Shown: positions 1-8,709, counted from the stretch's first letter. The stretch: DNA of 64,000 bases from Haematospirillum sp. H4485 (GCF_012102745.1 NZ_JAAVSY010000001.1:310001-374000); one strand, 5' to 3'. Numbers and translations: made by a program. The notes: generated by a model from the sequence alone, not told the origin.

Positions 1-143
1 CCCAGCGGGATGAACGGGTTGCAGCGCATTCTCTCCTCTCTGCTGTGGGGCGTCTGGATGCCAAAACTCTTGGTCTGGATGTTGGTATTTATGACCCCGT
101 CGAGCATTATAATGATGTGGAAGGAGCATGGTTCGGGTCCTGA
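1..143 (+). CDS. tolC: TolC-family outer-membrane efflux protein, C-terminal fragment
   Basis: Only the last 46 codons (frame beginning at base 3) are present, so the gene is cut by the window start. The readable end carries the TolC C-terminal pattern LLSAVGRL-x-AKTLGLDV followed by YDPVEHY and a final W-F-G. TolC is the trimeric outer-membrane exit duct of type I secretion and RND efflux; this end is the last periplasmic helix and the short tail after it. In Rhodospirillales and relatives tolC is commonly followed by a DUF2497/popZ gene and valS, which is the order here and supports the call. The stop is TGA at 141-143. Confidence 0.85.
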   Translation, partial: QRDERVAAHSLLSAVGRLDAKTLGLDVGIYDPVEHYNDVEGAWFGS

Positions 144-197
144 CAAGGCTGTGATGCCCCTGTTTTGGCTGACAGGACCAATCTTGGGATACCGCAG

Positions 198-221
198 CCA
201 AGCTAGGGCTGCCCTGCTTGG
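198..221 (+). other. Stem-loop in the tolC-popZ gap
   Basis: CCAAGC at 198-203 pairs with GCTTGG at 216-221, with an inner AGG/CCT extension. No T tract follows, so it is not a convincing intrinsic terminator. The rest of 144-431 shows no gene I can support; the 115-codon open frame over it is the shifted continuation of the tolC end. Confidence 0.35.
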
Positions 222-431
222 AATGGCAGAAAAAGGCGTTCTTGGCCCGATTTCCTGTTTCTGCTCCAAGGGTTGCCTTGTCGCTCGCGTCGTGGCAGCA
301 TTTTTTTTGCCGCAATCAGATAGAAACAGCGATATCCTGTTGTTTGCAAAATCTTAGGCGGCAATGATATATCGGTTCCCCGGACGGTGGGCGTACGGGC
401 AGGAAAGCGCGTTAGGGGCTTGGAGATCGTC

Positions 432-1013
432 ATGGACGGCAAAGGTCAGGAACCATCGATGGAGGATATCCTCGCCTCCATCAGGAAAATCCTGTCGGAG
501 GACGAAGAGGCAGAGATGCAGCAGCCGCCCCAGCCGGCTCCGGTTCAACCTTCCGAGCCGGCATCTGCTCCGGAGGCTGATGGTGACGATGTTCTTGAGT
601 TGACTCCTGCCATGGTTGAGGATGGTGAGGAGCCCTTGGTCTTGGGGGCAGCGCCTGAGCCGCCCCCTCTGCCACCATCGCAGGAACCTTGGGCTGTCGA
701 GGAAGATGAAGGTGAACTGGAACCAGAGCCCGTGAGAGTTTCTCCCCCCCCGACAATGACAGCTGATGATGGCAGTGCCTTGCTGTCTCCACCTGCCGCG
801 GCTCAATCGGCTGCGGCTTTTTCCGAGCTTGCGACCATTGCCCGGGTTAGGGCTATTGGTATGGGTCACAGTGACGTCACGCTGGAGGGGATGGTGCGTG
901 ACATGCTGAAGCCCATGTTGGCAAGCTGGCTGGATCAGCATTTGCCCGATATGGTCGAGCGTCTTGTACGCAAGGAAATTGAAAAGCTGGTTTCCGGGAC
1001 CGAAAAGCAATAA
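432..1013 (+). CDS. popZ: DUF2497 / PopZ-family polar organizing protein
   Basis: A 193-residue protein with the two signature ends of the DUF2497/PopZ family. A short N-terminal helix contains SMEDILASIRKILSEDEE. A long Pro/Glu-rich low-complexity middle of roughly 100 residues follows, then a C-terminal helical region with VRDMLKPMLASWLDQHLP and VRKEIEKL. In Caulobacter PopZ self-assembles at the poles through the C-terminal part and recruits chromosome-partition and signalling proteins through the N-terminal helix; the acidic, proline-rich spacer is typical. I chose ATG 432 because TTGGAG lies 7 bases upstream and the conserved MEDILASIR block follows closely; an in-frame start at 387 has no such site. 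Gene order tolC-popZ-valS matches relatives. Confidence 0.88.
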   Translation: MDGKGQEPSMEDILASIRKILSEDEEAEMQQPPQPAPVQPSEPASAPEADGDDVLELTPAMVEDGEEPLVLGAAPEPPPLPPSQEPWAVEEDEGELEPEPVRVSPPPTMTADDGSALLSPPAAAQSAAAFSELATIARVRAIGMGHSDVTLEGMVRDMLKPMLASWLDQHLPDMVERLVRKEIEKLVSGTEKQ

Positions 1014-1037
1014 AAAGCGATTTGATCGAAGGGATGT

Positions 1038-1083
1038 GCGCGTCAGCCCCTGTAAGAGGGTTGGCGCGTCCCCGTTTTAGGGG
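1038..1083 (+). promoter_or_regulatory. Two adjacent hairpins in the valS leader
   Basis: GCGCGTCAGCCC (1038-1049) pairs with GGGTTGGCGCGT (1058-1069), a 12-bp stem with three G-T wobbles and an 8-base loop. With no spacer, CCCC (1070-1073) pairs with GGGG (1080-1083) around GTTTTA. The pair lies between the popZ stop and the valS start, 39 bases before ATG 1122. The base pairing is directly seen; a role in valS expression or in ending popZ transcription is inferred. No strong T tract follows. Confidence 0.45.
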
Positions 1084-1121
1084 CATCCGGGTGTTACTAC
1101 GTGAAGTGGAACAATAGAGAT

Positions 1122-3842
1122 ATGCTCGACAAAACCTATAATCCGGCTGGTGTTGAGGAGAAACTTTACAAGCAGTGGGAAGAGGGCGGAGTATTTCGCG
1201 CACATGTCGGGTCGGGCCGGGTGCCCTATACCATCATGATGCCCCCCCCCAATGTGACAGGAAGCCTGCATATCGGGCATGCCCTGACCTTTACCCTTCA
1301 AGACATCCTGACCCGTTACCATCGGATGACCGGACGTGATGTCCTTTGGCAGCCGGGAACCGACCATGCGGGCATTGCTACACAGATGGTTGTCGAGCGT
1401 AATCTGGAGAAGGAGGGTATTTCCCGGCACGATCTGGGGCGGCAGGGATTTCTGGAGAAAGTCTGGGAATGGAAGGAACAGTCCGGCGGTACAATCGTAC
1501 GACAGCTGCGCCGCCTTGGTGCTTCGCCTGACTGGAGTCGTGAGCGCTTTACCATGGATGCCGGCCTTTCAGAGGCTGTACGCACCATTTTCGTCAAGCT
1601 GCACAAAGATGGTTTGATCTACCGTGCCAAGCGCTTGGTCAACTGGGATCCAAAGCTCCATACAGCCATCTCGGATCTTGAGGTAGAGCAGCGCGAGATC
1701 AAAGGGAAGATGTGGTACCTGCGCTATCCTGTTGATGGCATGGATGGTACGTTCATCACGGTCGCCACTACCAGGCCGGAGACAATGCTCGGCGATACCG
1801 GTGTGGCGGTTCATCCCGACGACACGCGTTACGCCCATCTGATAGGCAAGCAGATACGTCTGCCGGTAACCGGGCGTCTTATCCCCATCATTGCCGATGA
1901 GCATGCTGATCCGGAAAAGGGAACCGGCGCGGTCAAGATAACACCGGCCCATGATTTCAACGACTTTGATGTCGGCAAGCGGTCCTCCTTGGACCTCGTC
2001 AATGTTTTTGATCGGGATGCCCGTATACTGGCAGAGCCAACACCGCTTTTGCACTTTGTCAACGGACAGGCGCAGGCCGTCTTGAATCCTGATGACTCAC
2101 CTGTTTTGGTCACTTTGCCTGCCGCATTCCATGGGTTGGATCGTTTTGTGGCGCGCGATAAAATTCTTGAGATCCTTGAGGCACAAGGACTCCTGGAGCG
2201 TGTCGAGGAAAATCCAATGACGGTCCCGTATGGTGACCGATCCGGTGTTGTGATTGAGCCATGGTTGACGGACCAGTGGTTTGTTGATGCACCCAAGCTG
2301 GCCAAGGGCCCCATTGAGGCTGTGGAAACGGGGCGCACTGTTTTTGCCCCCCGCCAGTGGGAAAATACGTTCTTTGAGTGGATGCGCAATATTCAGCCAT
2401 GGTGCGTGTCCAGGCAGCTGTGGTGGGGCCACCAGATCCCGGCCTGGTTTGGTCCGGATGGCACGCCTTTTGTTGAAATGAGTGAAGAAGAAGCGCGTTC
2501 AGCTGCAGAAAATCATTACGGCCACCCTGTTGAGCTGGTGCGCGATCCTGATGTTCTTGACACGTGGTTCAGTTCAGCCCTGTGGCCGTTTTCCACGTTG
2601 GGCTGGCCCGAAAAGACCCCTGAACTGGCTCGGTACTATCCCGGTGATGTGTTGGTCACAGGGTTTGACATCATCTTCTTCTGGGTTGCCCGGATGATGA
2701 TGTTCGGCATGTACATCATGGACGACGTGCCTTTCCGTGACGTTTATATCCATGCCCTTGTGCGTGATGAAAAAGGGCAGAAGATGTCCAAGTCCAAGGG
2801 GAACGTTATGGACCCCCTGGACCTGATTGACCGGTATGGAACGGATGCCCTGCGCTTTACCTTGGCTGCCATGGCGGCTCAGGGGCGCGATATCAAGATG
2901 AGCGAACAGCGCATAGCAGGATATCGCAACTTTGCAACCAAGCTGTGGAACGCCGCACGTTTCTGTCAAATGAACGCATGTCATGGCGTTGAAGGCTTTG
3001 ATCCATCCACCGTCAAGCATACGTTGGCACGCTGGATCGTCGGCAAACTGGCCGAAACGTCGGAAAAAGTTTCTGCGGCCTTGTCTGCCTACCGTTTCAA
3101 TGACGCCGCCAATGCGGCTTACCAGTTCACGTGGGGTACGTTCTGTGACTGGTATCTGGAGTTTGCCAAGCCTATTTTCAATGGGGATGACCCGGCTACC
3201 CAAGCAGAAATTCGTGCGGTTACAGCGTGGGTTCTGGACCAGATTTTGGTCATTCTCCATCCCTTTATGCCCTTCATTACAGAAACCCTGTGGGCTGAAA
3301 CAGCCGAGCGATCAGGCATGCTGGCCTTGGCCCAATGGTCCGGTCTGAGTGGCTTGGACCAACAGGATGCCCGTGAGGAAATGGACTGGGTTGTGGATTG
3401 CATTTCCGCCATACGGTCTGTTCGCTCTGAAATGAACGTGCCCCCCTCTGCCAGATTGCCAATCTTCGTCAAGGATGCCTCTCTTGCCACGCAAGAACGC
3501 CTGAAGACGCATCAGGCATTAATCCAGGCTCTCGCCCGTCTTGAGGATGTGAAACTGGTGGACCGAGATGATGTCTCCGGAGCAGCACGGGTCGTTATTG
3601 GTGAGATAACCGTCATTATTCCGCTGGAAGGTATCATCGACCTTTCTGCGGAAAAGGCCCGTCTGACAAAGGAGCTGGACAAGCTGGACCTTGAAATCAG
3701 GAAGCTGGCAGGCCGGTTGGATAATCAGGCATTTGTTGCCAAGGCGCCGGTAGAAGTTGTTGATGAGCAAAAGGCCCGGATCAGGGACTTGCAAACCACC
3801 AAGGCAAAAATGCAGGAGGCTCTGGGCTGTTTACTGGCCTGA
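1122..3842 (+). CDS. valS: Valyl-tRNA synthetase
   Basis: A class Ia aminoacyl-tRNA synthetase that charges tRNA-Val and edits mischarged threonine. The HIGH signature appears as HIGH in PPPNVTGSLHIGHAL near residue 50, and KMSKS as KMSKSKGNVMDP near residue 555. The large CP1 editing insertion lies between them (TTRPETMLGDTGVAVHP, GTGAVKITPAHDFND). The C-terminus carries the ValS coiled-coil arm rich in Lys/Glu/Leu. Length is about 906 residues, normal for bacterial ValS. ATG 1122 gives the usual MLDKTYNPAGVE start; an in-frame GTG at 1101 is the alternative, and neither has a strong ribosome-binding site. It is preceded by a double hairpin and followed by an intrinsic terminator. Confidence 0.98.
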   Translation: MLDKTYNPAGVEEKLYKQWEEGGVFRAHVGSGRVPYTIMMPPPNVTGSLHIGHALTFTLQDILTRYHRMTGRDVLWQPGTDHAGIATQMVVERNLEKEGISRHDLGRQGFLEKVWEWKEQSGGTIVRQLRRLGASPDWSRERFTMDAGLSEAVRTIFVKLHKDGLIYRAKRLVNWDPKLHTAISDLEVEQREIKGKMWYLRYPVDGMDGTFITVATTRPETMLGDTGVAVHPDDTRYAHLIGKQIRLPVTGRLIPIIADEHADPEKGTGAVKITPAHDFNDFDVGKRSSLDLVNVFDRDARILAEPTPLLHFVNGQAQAVLNPDDSPVLVTLPAAFHGLDRFVARDKILEILEAQGLLERVEENPMTVPYGDRSGVVIEPWLTDQWFVDAPKLAKGPIEAVETGRTVFAPRQWENTFFEWMRNIQPWCVSRQLWWGHQIPAWFGPDGTPFVEMSEEEARSAAENHYGHPVELVRDPDVLDTWFSSALWPFSTLGWPEKTPELARYYPGDVLVTGFDIIFFWVARMMMFGMYIMDDVPFRDVYIHALVRDEKGQKMSKSKGNVMDPLDLIDRYGTDALRFTLAAMAAQGRDIKMSEQRIAGYRNFATKLWNAARFCQMNACHGVEGFDPSTVKHTLARWIVGKLAETSEKVSAALSAYRFNDAANAAYQFTWGTFCDWYLEFAKPIFNGDDPATQAEIRAVTAWVLDQILVILHPFMPFITETLWAETAERSGMLALAQWSGLSGLDQQDAREEMDWVVDCISAIRSVRSEMNVPPSARLPIFVKDASLATQERLKTHQALIQALARLEDVKLVDRDDVSGAARVVIGEITVIIPLEGIIDLSAEKARLTKELDKLDLEIRKLAGRLDNQAFVAKAPVEVVDEQKARIRDLQTTKAKMQEALGCLLA

Positions 3843-3853
3843 GATGCCTGAAT

Positions 3854-3892
3854 AAAGAGCCTCGTCTGTTTTCTTGATGGGGCTCTTTTTTA
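3854..3892 (+). terminator. Rho-independent terminator after valS
   Basis: AAAGAGCC near 3854-3861 pairs with GGGCTCTTT near 3880-3888 across a loop of about 18 bases and runs into a T-rich tail. It starts 12 bases after the valS stop. Confidence 0.8.
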
Positions 3893-3940
3893 TTATGCAA
3901 AGATGGCTGACCGACGAGAGGTGAGGACCATTGGTTTTTG

Positions 3941-4008
3941 ACAGAGAGCGCCGATTATTATCGGCAGAAGTGTGGTCAAAGTGTGGTCAAACGCAACAGG
4001 CGCTCTGT
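3941..4008. repeat. Structured segment: two exact 11-bp tandem repeats inside competing inverted repeats
   Basis: GTGTGGTCAAA occurs at 3970-3980 and again at 3981-3991 with no spacer. Just before it, GCCGAT (3950-3955) and ATCGGC (3960-3965) form a hairpin with a TATT loop. The same GCC also belongs to a longer inverted repeat, ACAG-AG-AGCGCC (3941-3952) against GGCGCTCTGT (3999-4008). The two pairings exclude each other. No gene is supported in 3893-4044. Confidence 0.6.
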
Positions 4009-4044
4009 AAACTTCTTATAAATCAATGCGTTAGAGAACGAATA

Positions 4045-4132
4045 TGGCGGAAGGGGTGGGATTCGAACCCACGGTGCGTTTCCGCACGCCGGTTTTCAAG
4101 ACCGGTGCCTTAAACCGCTCGGCCACCCTTCC
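4045..4132 (-). tRNA. tRNA-Ser(TGA)
   Basis: Read on the minus strand it begins GGAAGGGTGGCCGAG at 4132. The anticodon loop is CTTGAAA with anticodon TGA, and the long variable arm GCGTGCGGAAACGCAC is typical of serine tRNAs. The T arm is GTGGGTTCGAATCCCAC. The acceptor closes with CCTTCC, a G discriminator and an encoded CCA at 4045-4047. At 88 nt it fits a class II tRNA. Confidence 0.97.
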
Positions 4133-4139
4133 TGCTCAA

Positions 4140-4160
4140 TACGCCAAAAAAATTGGCGTA
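4140..4160. other. Perfect 8-bp inverted repeat just upstream of tRNA-Ser
   Basis: TACGCCAA (4140-4147), a five-A loop, then TTGGCGTA (4153-4160). On the minus strand it would lie in the tRNA-Ser 5' leader, ending 7 bases before the mature tRNA. On the plus strand it is followed by GTTTTG and resembles a weak terminator, but no plus-strand gene precedes it. Confidence 0.5.
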
Positions 4161-4365
4161 GTTTTGTCTCTGTTACCATTTCAGGGCCCACAATCGGACC
4201 CTTCAGCAAGCAGGGCACAGTAACTATCCGACCTTATCCATTTCGTCCAGACTCTATTTTGTTTTACAGACCGCTTCTTTGCCATATTGCTCGTTCTACA
4301 TGCTCCATGAGACAACAACTGCCTCAGATAAGTGTTTCTGTGTCAGGTGGTCGTTGGAGACAGGC

Positions 4366-5658
4366 ATGACCAATCCTCTTTCATCCCGTTGTGCGGTTCT
4401 TGTTACTGCGTTTGCCTTGGTGCTTGTCGGCTGTGCGGCCAGTCAGAAACAGGATACTGGGGTAAAGGGTGCGCCGTCGGTGCTGTCTCTTTCTACACAG
4501 GAGAAAGAGGATTTTTCACGGTGGCTTGACTCTTTTGTGGCAGAGGCCGAGGCAGGGGGACTGAGCAGACGTTCTTTGGATTCCTTGCGAAATGTGCAGC
4601 CAAATGCCAGTGTTCTGGATCTTGATCGTCGGCAGCCGGAATTTGTGCGAACACTGCGATCCTACGTCGGAAGTGCCGTTGACAAGAAGCGTGTTATGGA
4701 AGGCCAAGCGCTTCTGAAAAAACATGCACGCCTTTTGGCTCAGATTGAACAAGCGTATGGTGTTCAGCCTAGGTTTATTGTTGCGTTCTGGGGAATGGAG
4801 ACTCATTACGGGCAGAATTTTGGGGGGTTCTTTGTCCCTGAGGCACTGGCAACCTTGGCTTGGGACCAGCGGAGGCCAGATTTCTTCAAAGCCCAGCTTT
4901 TACAGGCACTGTCCATCTTGGAAGAGGGCCACATAGAGCCAGCGCAGATGTATGGGTCGTGGGCCGGTGCCATGGGGCATTTTCAGTTTATGCCTTCTAC
5001 ATTCCGTGCGCATGCTGTCGATCATGATCGTGATGGACGTATTGATATCTGGAGAAGCCAGCCGGATGCTTTTGCCTCTGCTGCTCGCTACCTTGCTGCG
5101 ACCGGATGGAAGAGGGGGCAAACGTGGGGCCGTCAGGTCACTCTCCCGAAGTCATTCAATTTCAACCTTGCCGATTTCTCTGTCAGCAAATCGTTGCATG
5201 AGTGGTCACGTCTGGGGGTAACCCAGATCGGTGGCCAGCCTTTGCCAAAAGGGCTTGGCGGCATGCAGGGCAGTGTGATTGTACCGGAAGGAGCTAACGG
5301 CCCGGCATTTCTGGTATACGATAATTTCCGCAGTATAATGGACTGGAATCGTTCTGTTCTTTATGCAGTGGCTGTTGGCCACCTTGCAGACCGTTTGGTC
5401 GGTGCACAGCCTTTCTTGCTGGGCAAGGTATTGGCTCCTCCTTTGTCGCGCGCTGATATAGCGGATATGCAGAACTTGCTGAACAAGGCCGGTTACGATG
5501 CAGGAATGCCGGATGGAGTGCCGGGATACAAGACACGCAACGCGGTCAGGGCGTTCCAGAACAAGACCGGGCTGGTGCCCGATGCTTATCCCGGACGGCC
5601 TGTGCTTGATGCCTTGCGGGCTGGCAATACAGCGGGACATATTCCGAGCGATCCATAA
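4366..5658 (+). CDS. Lytic murein transglycosylase, MltB family, lipoprotein with peptidoglycan-binding domain
   Basis: A 430-residue envelope enzyme. The N-terminal signal peptide ends in a lipobox LVGC (Cys 23), so it should be lipid-anchored. The body is a GH103/MltB-type lytic transglycosylase, which cleaves the MurNAc-GlcNAc bond to give 1,6-anhydro ends. The block FIVAFWGMETHYG holds the probable catalytic Glu near residue 145, and GSWAGAMGHFQFMPSTF is the second family signature. The C-terminal 60 residues (ADIADMQNLLNKAGYDAG, TRNAVRAFQ) form a PG_binding_1 domain. ATG 4366 was chosen over 4279 because GGAGA lies about 8 bases upstream and the signal peptide starts there. It is followed by rlpA and a carboxypeptidase, so the three form a wall-remodelling cluster. 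Confidence 0.93.
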   Translation: MTNPLSSRCAVLVTAFALVLVGCAASQKQDTGVKGAPSVLSLSTQEKEDFSRWLDSFVAEAEAGGLSRRSLDSLRNVQPNASVLDLDRRQPEFVRTLRSYVGSAVDKKRVMEGQALLKKHARLLAQIEQAYGVQPRFIVAFWGMETHYGQNFGGFFVPEALATLAWDQRRPDFFKAQLLQALSILEEGHIEPAQMYGSWAGAMGHFQFMPSTFRAHAVDHDRDGRIDIWRSQPDAFASAARYLAATGWKRGQTWGRQVTLPKSFNFNLADFSVSKSLHEWSRLGVTQIGGQPLPKGLGGMQGSVIVPEGANGPAFLVYDNFRSIMDWNRSVLYAVAVGHLADRLVGAQPFLLGKVLAPPLSRADIADMQNLLNKAGYDAGMPDGVPGYKTRNAVRAFQNKTGLVPDAYPGRPVLDALRAGNTAGHIPSDP

Positions 5659-5795
5659 GGCATGTATTGCGCCTTTGTTGCAATCCCTTTACCCTACCTC
5701 TCGGTTTTTAGCATTGTTATTATAGTGGGAAAAAGCTGCGGCGATCCTTCGAGGAAAACCGTCTGGCGCCCCTTTGGGAACGGATCCGTAGCGGC

Positions 5796-6728
5796 ATGCG
5801 CTTCTTTGTTGTCCGGGTATTTTTTCTTCTGATGGGGGCAAGCCTTGTTACGGGGTGTGCTGAAACGCGTCTTGCAACAGACTTTGGCAAGGGGCAGCGC
5901 GTCGGAGCTTGGAAAATCGGCAAGCCGTACCAGATTAATGGGCAGTGGTACTATCCGGCGGAAGACTGGAGTTACCGTCAAGAGGGTGTCGCCTCGTGGT
6001 ATGGAGGGGAATTTGGCGGGCGTGAAACGGCCAACGGGGAAGTTTTTGATCCCAATGCCTTGACAGCGGCACACAAGACGCTGCCTCTCCCCACCTTGGT
6101 AAGAGTAACCAATCTTGAAAATGGCCGGGCCCTTGTCGTGCGTATCAATGACCGTGGGCCGTTTGTGGGAGATCGGCTGATTGACATGTCACGCCGGGGT
6201 GCGCAGCTTCTTGGTTTCAAGGATGCAGGTATGGCCCGGGTACGAGTTGAAATTCTGGAGAAAGAAAGCCGTATCCTGAAAGCCAAGGCCATTGCGGGTG
6301 GCGGTGATTCCATGCCCGAGGTGGCAGCCGTCCCCCGGCCGCATGTGGTCAAGGCGGAACTTCTTGATTCTCCTGCCGATACGGGGCATCAGCTGCAGCG
6401 TGATGTCCCGCCTCCGGTAAAGCCGCATGGAATGGTTCCTGTGCAGGACGCAAGGAAAAAACCGGTTCCTGCGGAGAAGCCAGCGAAGGTGGCTGCAACC
6501 GGCAAAACGTGGGTGCAGGTGGGGGCTTTCTCAAGCCGCAGCAGTGCGGAATCCCTGCGCAAGCGTTTGGGTTCTGTTCATAGTGGCGAAATCAGCTCTG
6601 TGAAGTCCAAGGGGCGCACCATGTTCAGGGTTCGTCTTGGACCTTTTGCAAGCCAGGATGAGGCTCGAAAAGTTCTTCCCCGCCTGAAGAAGCTTGGTGT
6701 TGACAAACCGCGTCTGTTAACAGAGTAG
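5796..6728 (+). CDS. rlpA: RlpA septal-ring lytic transglycosylase lipoprotein with SPOR domain
   Basis: A 310-residue lipoprotein with lipobox LVTGC (Cys 21). The RlpA double-psi beta-barrel contains the signature GVASWYGGEFGGRETANGEVFD, the H in TAAHKTLPLPTLVRVTNL and the D in VRINDRGPF; these are the conserved catalytic region residues of RlpA enzymes, which cut stem-peptide-free (denuded) glycan strands at the septum. After a linker of about 90 residues rich in Pro and Lys comes a C-terminal SPOR domain (WVQVGAFSSRSSAESLRKRL ...), which binds denuded glycan and targets proteins to the division site. It starts 137 bases after the transglycosylase and may have its own promoter. Confidence 0.96.
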   Translation: MRFFVVRVFFLLMGASLVTGCAETRLATDFGKGQRVGAWKIGKPYQINGQWYYPAEDWSYRQEGVASWYGGEFGGRETANGEVFDPNALTAAHKTLPLPTLVRVTNLENGRALVVRINDRGPFVGDRLIDMSRRGAQLLGFKDAGMARVRVEILEKESRILKAKAIAGGGDSMPEVAAVPRPHVVKAELLDSPADTGHQLQRDVPPPVKPHGMVPVQDARKKPVPAEKPAKVAATGKTWVQVGAFSSRSSAESLRKRLGSVHSGEISSVKSKGRTMFRVRLGPFASQDEARKVLPRLKKLGVDKPRLLTE

Positions 6729-6827
6729 AGACAGTATTGTGATCCGGCCAAGCTTTAACCTTGATGTGGCCGCATTACCTGCTTATTTCGTTTCCTTGTC
6801 CTGAATGCAGACTATCTGGGAAAAGCT

Positions 6828-8072
6828 ATGTGCGTTGCGCGTAATATGAAAGCAGGGAATTTGTTGTCATCTGTTTACAGACTGGCATTTCGTCTTGCGC
6901 TTGTTGCAGGTTTTGCCGCTGTAGCGCCCTCGGCTTTTGCCTTTCCTGTGGATACCAGGGCACGCGAGGCCTACCTCGTCGACTATGAAACCGGGACGGT
7001 TTTGTACGACAAGAATGGCGACGTTCCGATGCCTCCCTCGTCAATGAGCAAGCTGATGACGACAGCCATGGTTTTTGAGCGGCTGAAGGAAGGGTCACTC
7101 TCCTTTGATGATGTGTTCCGGGTTTCCCAGACCGCTTGGCGCAAGGGTGGTGCGGCGTCCGGTGGATCGACAATGTTCCTGGCCCCCAATTCCGAAGTAA
7201 GGGTAGAGGATCTGCTGAGGGGCGTGATTATTCAGTCTGGCAATGATGCCTGCATAGCACTTGCCGAGAACCTGATGGGGACTGAGGAAGCCTTTGCCAG
7301 CGCCATGAACAAAAAGGCAAAGGAAATTGGCCTTACGGGCAGTTATTTCATGAACTCGACAGGGCTGCCCGACGAGGGACATGTGATGACCCCTCGCGAT
7401 TTGGCTGTTCTGGCCAAGTACCTTATCCGGTATTTTCCTGAATACTATTCAATGTATGCGGAGAAGGAATTTACACATAACAAGATCAGGCAGCAGAACC
7501 GCAATCCCCTTCTGTATACCATGACGGGCGCGGATGGCCTGAAAACAGGCCATACATCTGCTGCGGGATATGGTCTGACTGCTTCTGCACAGCGGGGCGA
7601 TCGCCGGTTGATCTTGGTTATCAATGGCTTGAAAAGTATGCAGGAGCGGGCTGATGAGGCCAATCGCCTGATGGATTGGGGCTTTGCCAACTTCGAGAAC
7701 AGAACCTTGTTTGTTGCTGGAGATGCCGTTTCATCGGCCGATGTCTGGCTGGGCGAGCAAGAGGTTGTGCCCTTGGCTGTTGCCCAGGATGTCCGCCTGA
7801 CACTTCCTCGCCGCGCGTCACGAAACCTGGAGATGAAAGCTGTTTTCACAGGTCCGGTGCCGGCTCCGGTCCAGAAGGGGCAGTCTATCGGAACGTTGCG
7901 TATCAGCGGCACGGATATGGCGCAGGCGATCGAGATTCCACTGGTCGCAGCCGCTGATGTGCAAAAGCTGGGGCTCTTTGGTCGTATAGGGGCTGCAATC
8001 AATCATATGCTGTTTGGTTCTGCTCATAAAGATGATGGAGAGACGGTGCTGACTGTTTCTGTCAGAAGCTGA
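6828..8072 (+). CDS. D-alanyl-D-alanine carboxypeptidase (DacA/PBP5-PBP6 type)
   Basis: A periplasmic serine peptidase that trims the terminal D-Ala of peptidoglycan stem peptides. An N-terminal signal peptide ends in SAFA|F near residue 39. The three penicillin-binding motifs are present and well spaced: SxxK as SMSK (Ser72-Lys75), SxN as SGN (137-139) and KTG (239-241). The C-terminal domain of roughly 130 residues matches the beta-rich domain of PBP5-like enzymes, and the extreme C-terminus is probably the membrane-associating helix region. ATG 6828 has GGGAAAAG upstream; ATG 6846 is a second possible start without a clear site. The stop is 8 bases before tmk, suggesting cotranscription. 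Confidence 0.95.
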   Translation: MCVARNMKAGNLLSSVYRLAFRLALVAGFAAVAPSAFAFPVDTRAREAYLVDYETGTVLYDKNGDVPMPPSSMSKLMTTAMVFERLKEGSLSFDDVFRVSQTAWRKGGAASGGSTMFLAPNSEVRVEDLLRGVIIQSGNDACIALAENLMGTEEAFASAMNKKAKEIGLTGSYFMNSTGLPDEGHVMTPRDLAVLAKYLIRYFPEYYSMYAEKEFTHNKIRQQNRNPLLYTMTGADGLKTGHTSAAGYGLTASAQRGDRRLILVINGLKSMQERADEANRLMDWGFANFENRTLFVAGDAVSSADVWLGEQEVVPLAVAQDVRLTLPRRASRNLEMKAVFTGPVPAPVQKGQSIGTLRISGTDMAQAIEIPLVAAADVQKLGLFGRIGAAINHMLFGSAHKDDGETVLTVSVRS

Positions 8073-8079
8073 GCGGGCA

Positions 8080-8709
8080 ATGACATCTGCACAGTTTATT
8101 ACCTTTGAGGGCGGAGAAGGATCCGGAAAGTCTACCCAAATTCGCCTGCTTGCGGATTTTCTGCGCCAGAGGGGGATTGGTGTTGCCATGACCCGGGAAC
8201 CCGGCGGGGCGCCCGGGGCCGAGGAGATAAGATCTCTCCTGGTTCGCGGGGAAGCCAGCCGCTGGGATCCTGTGTCTGAAACACTTTTATTGTATGCAGC
8301 ACGTCGGAATCATGTTCTGCAAACCATACGTCCGGCCTTGATGGCTGGGCAGTGGGTCTTGTGTGATCGTTTCAATGATTCAACGCTGGCCTATCAGGGA
8401 GTGGGTCATGGTTTGGATCCTGCATTTCTTGACATCCTGTTCCAGGTGTCTGTCGAGGACACACGGCCTGATCTGACCTTTCTGCTGGATATCGATCCCT
8501 CCATCGGTCTGAACAGGGCTGAACGTCGTGGTGATGCGGAAAACCGCTTTGAGTCCATGGATCTGTCTTTTCATGTGCGATTGCGCGAAGGATTTCTGTC
8601 CCTTGCAGCCAAGGATCAGGAGCGTTTCCGCGTTATTGATGCCACACGTCCTGTTGATCAGGTTCATCAGGATATTACCAAGGTTCTTGGTGAGGCTTTT
8701 ACGCTATGA
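8080..8709 (+). CDS. tmk: Thymidylate kinase
   Basis: Phosphorylates dTMP to dTDP. The 209-residue protein shows the P-loop GGEGSGKST (11-19), the TREPGG motif that follows it, the CDRFNDSTLAYQG block with the catalytic DR pair near residue 92, and the lid segment ending in RRGDAENRFE. Its stop overlaps the holB start by 4 bases (ATGA), so the two are translationally coupled; tmk-holB-metG-tatD is a common bacterial order. No features are missing. Confidence 0.98.
   Translation: MTSAQFITFEGGEGSGKSTQIRLLADFLRQRGIGVAMTREPGGAPGAEEIRSLLVRGEASRWDPVSETLLLYAARRNHVLQTIRPALMAGQWVLCDRFNDSTLAYQGVGHGLDPAFLDILFQVSVEDTRPDLTFLLDIDPSIGLNRAERRGDAENRFESMDLSFHVRLREGFLSLAAKDQERFRVIDATRPVDQVHQDITKVLGEAFTL

Noticed and set aside
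10-357. 115-codon plus-strand frame over the tolC end
   Set aside because: It is out of frame with the TolC C-terminus (frame at base 3), which is recognisable; the peptide has no family features.
3931-4113. 60-codon frame ending in KGWDSNPRC
   Set aside because: It reads antisense through tRNA-Ser; peptides with DSNPR-type endings are a known artefact of translating tRNA T arms.
4045-4132. tRNA-Ser as a current integration site
   Set aside because: No integrase, no direct repeat of the tRNA 3' end and no foreign genes nearby in the window; only the tandem 11-mers remain as a weak hint.
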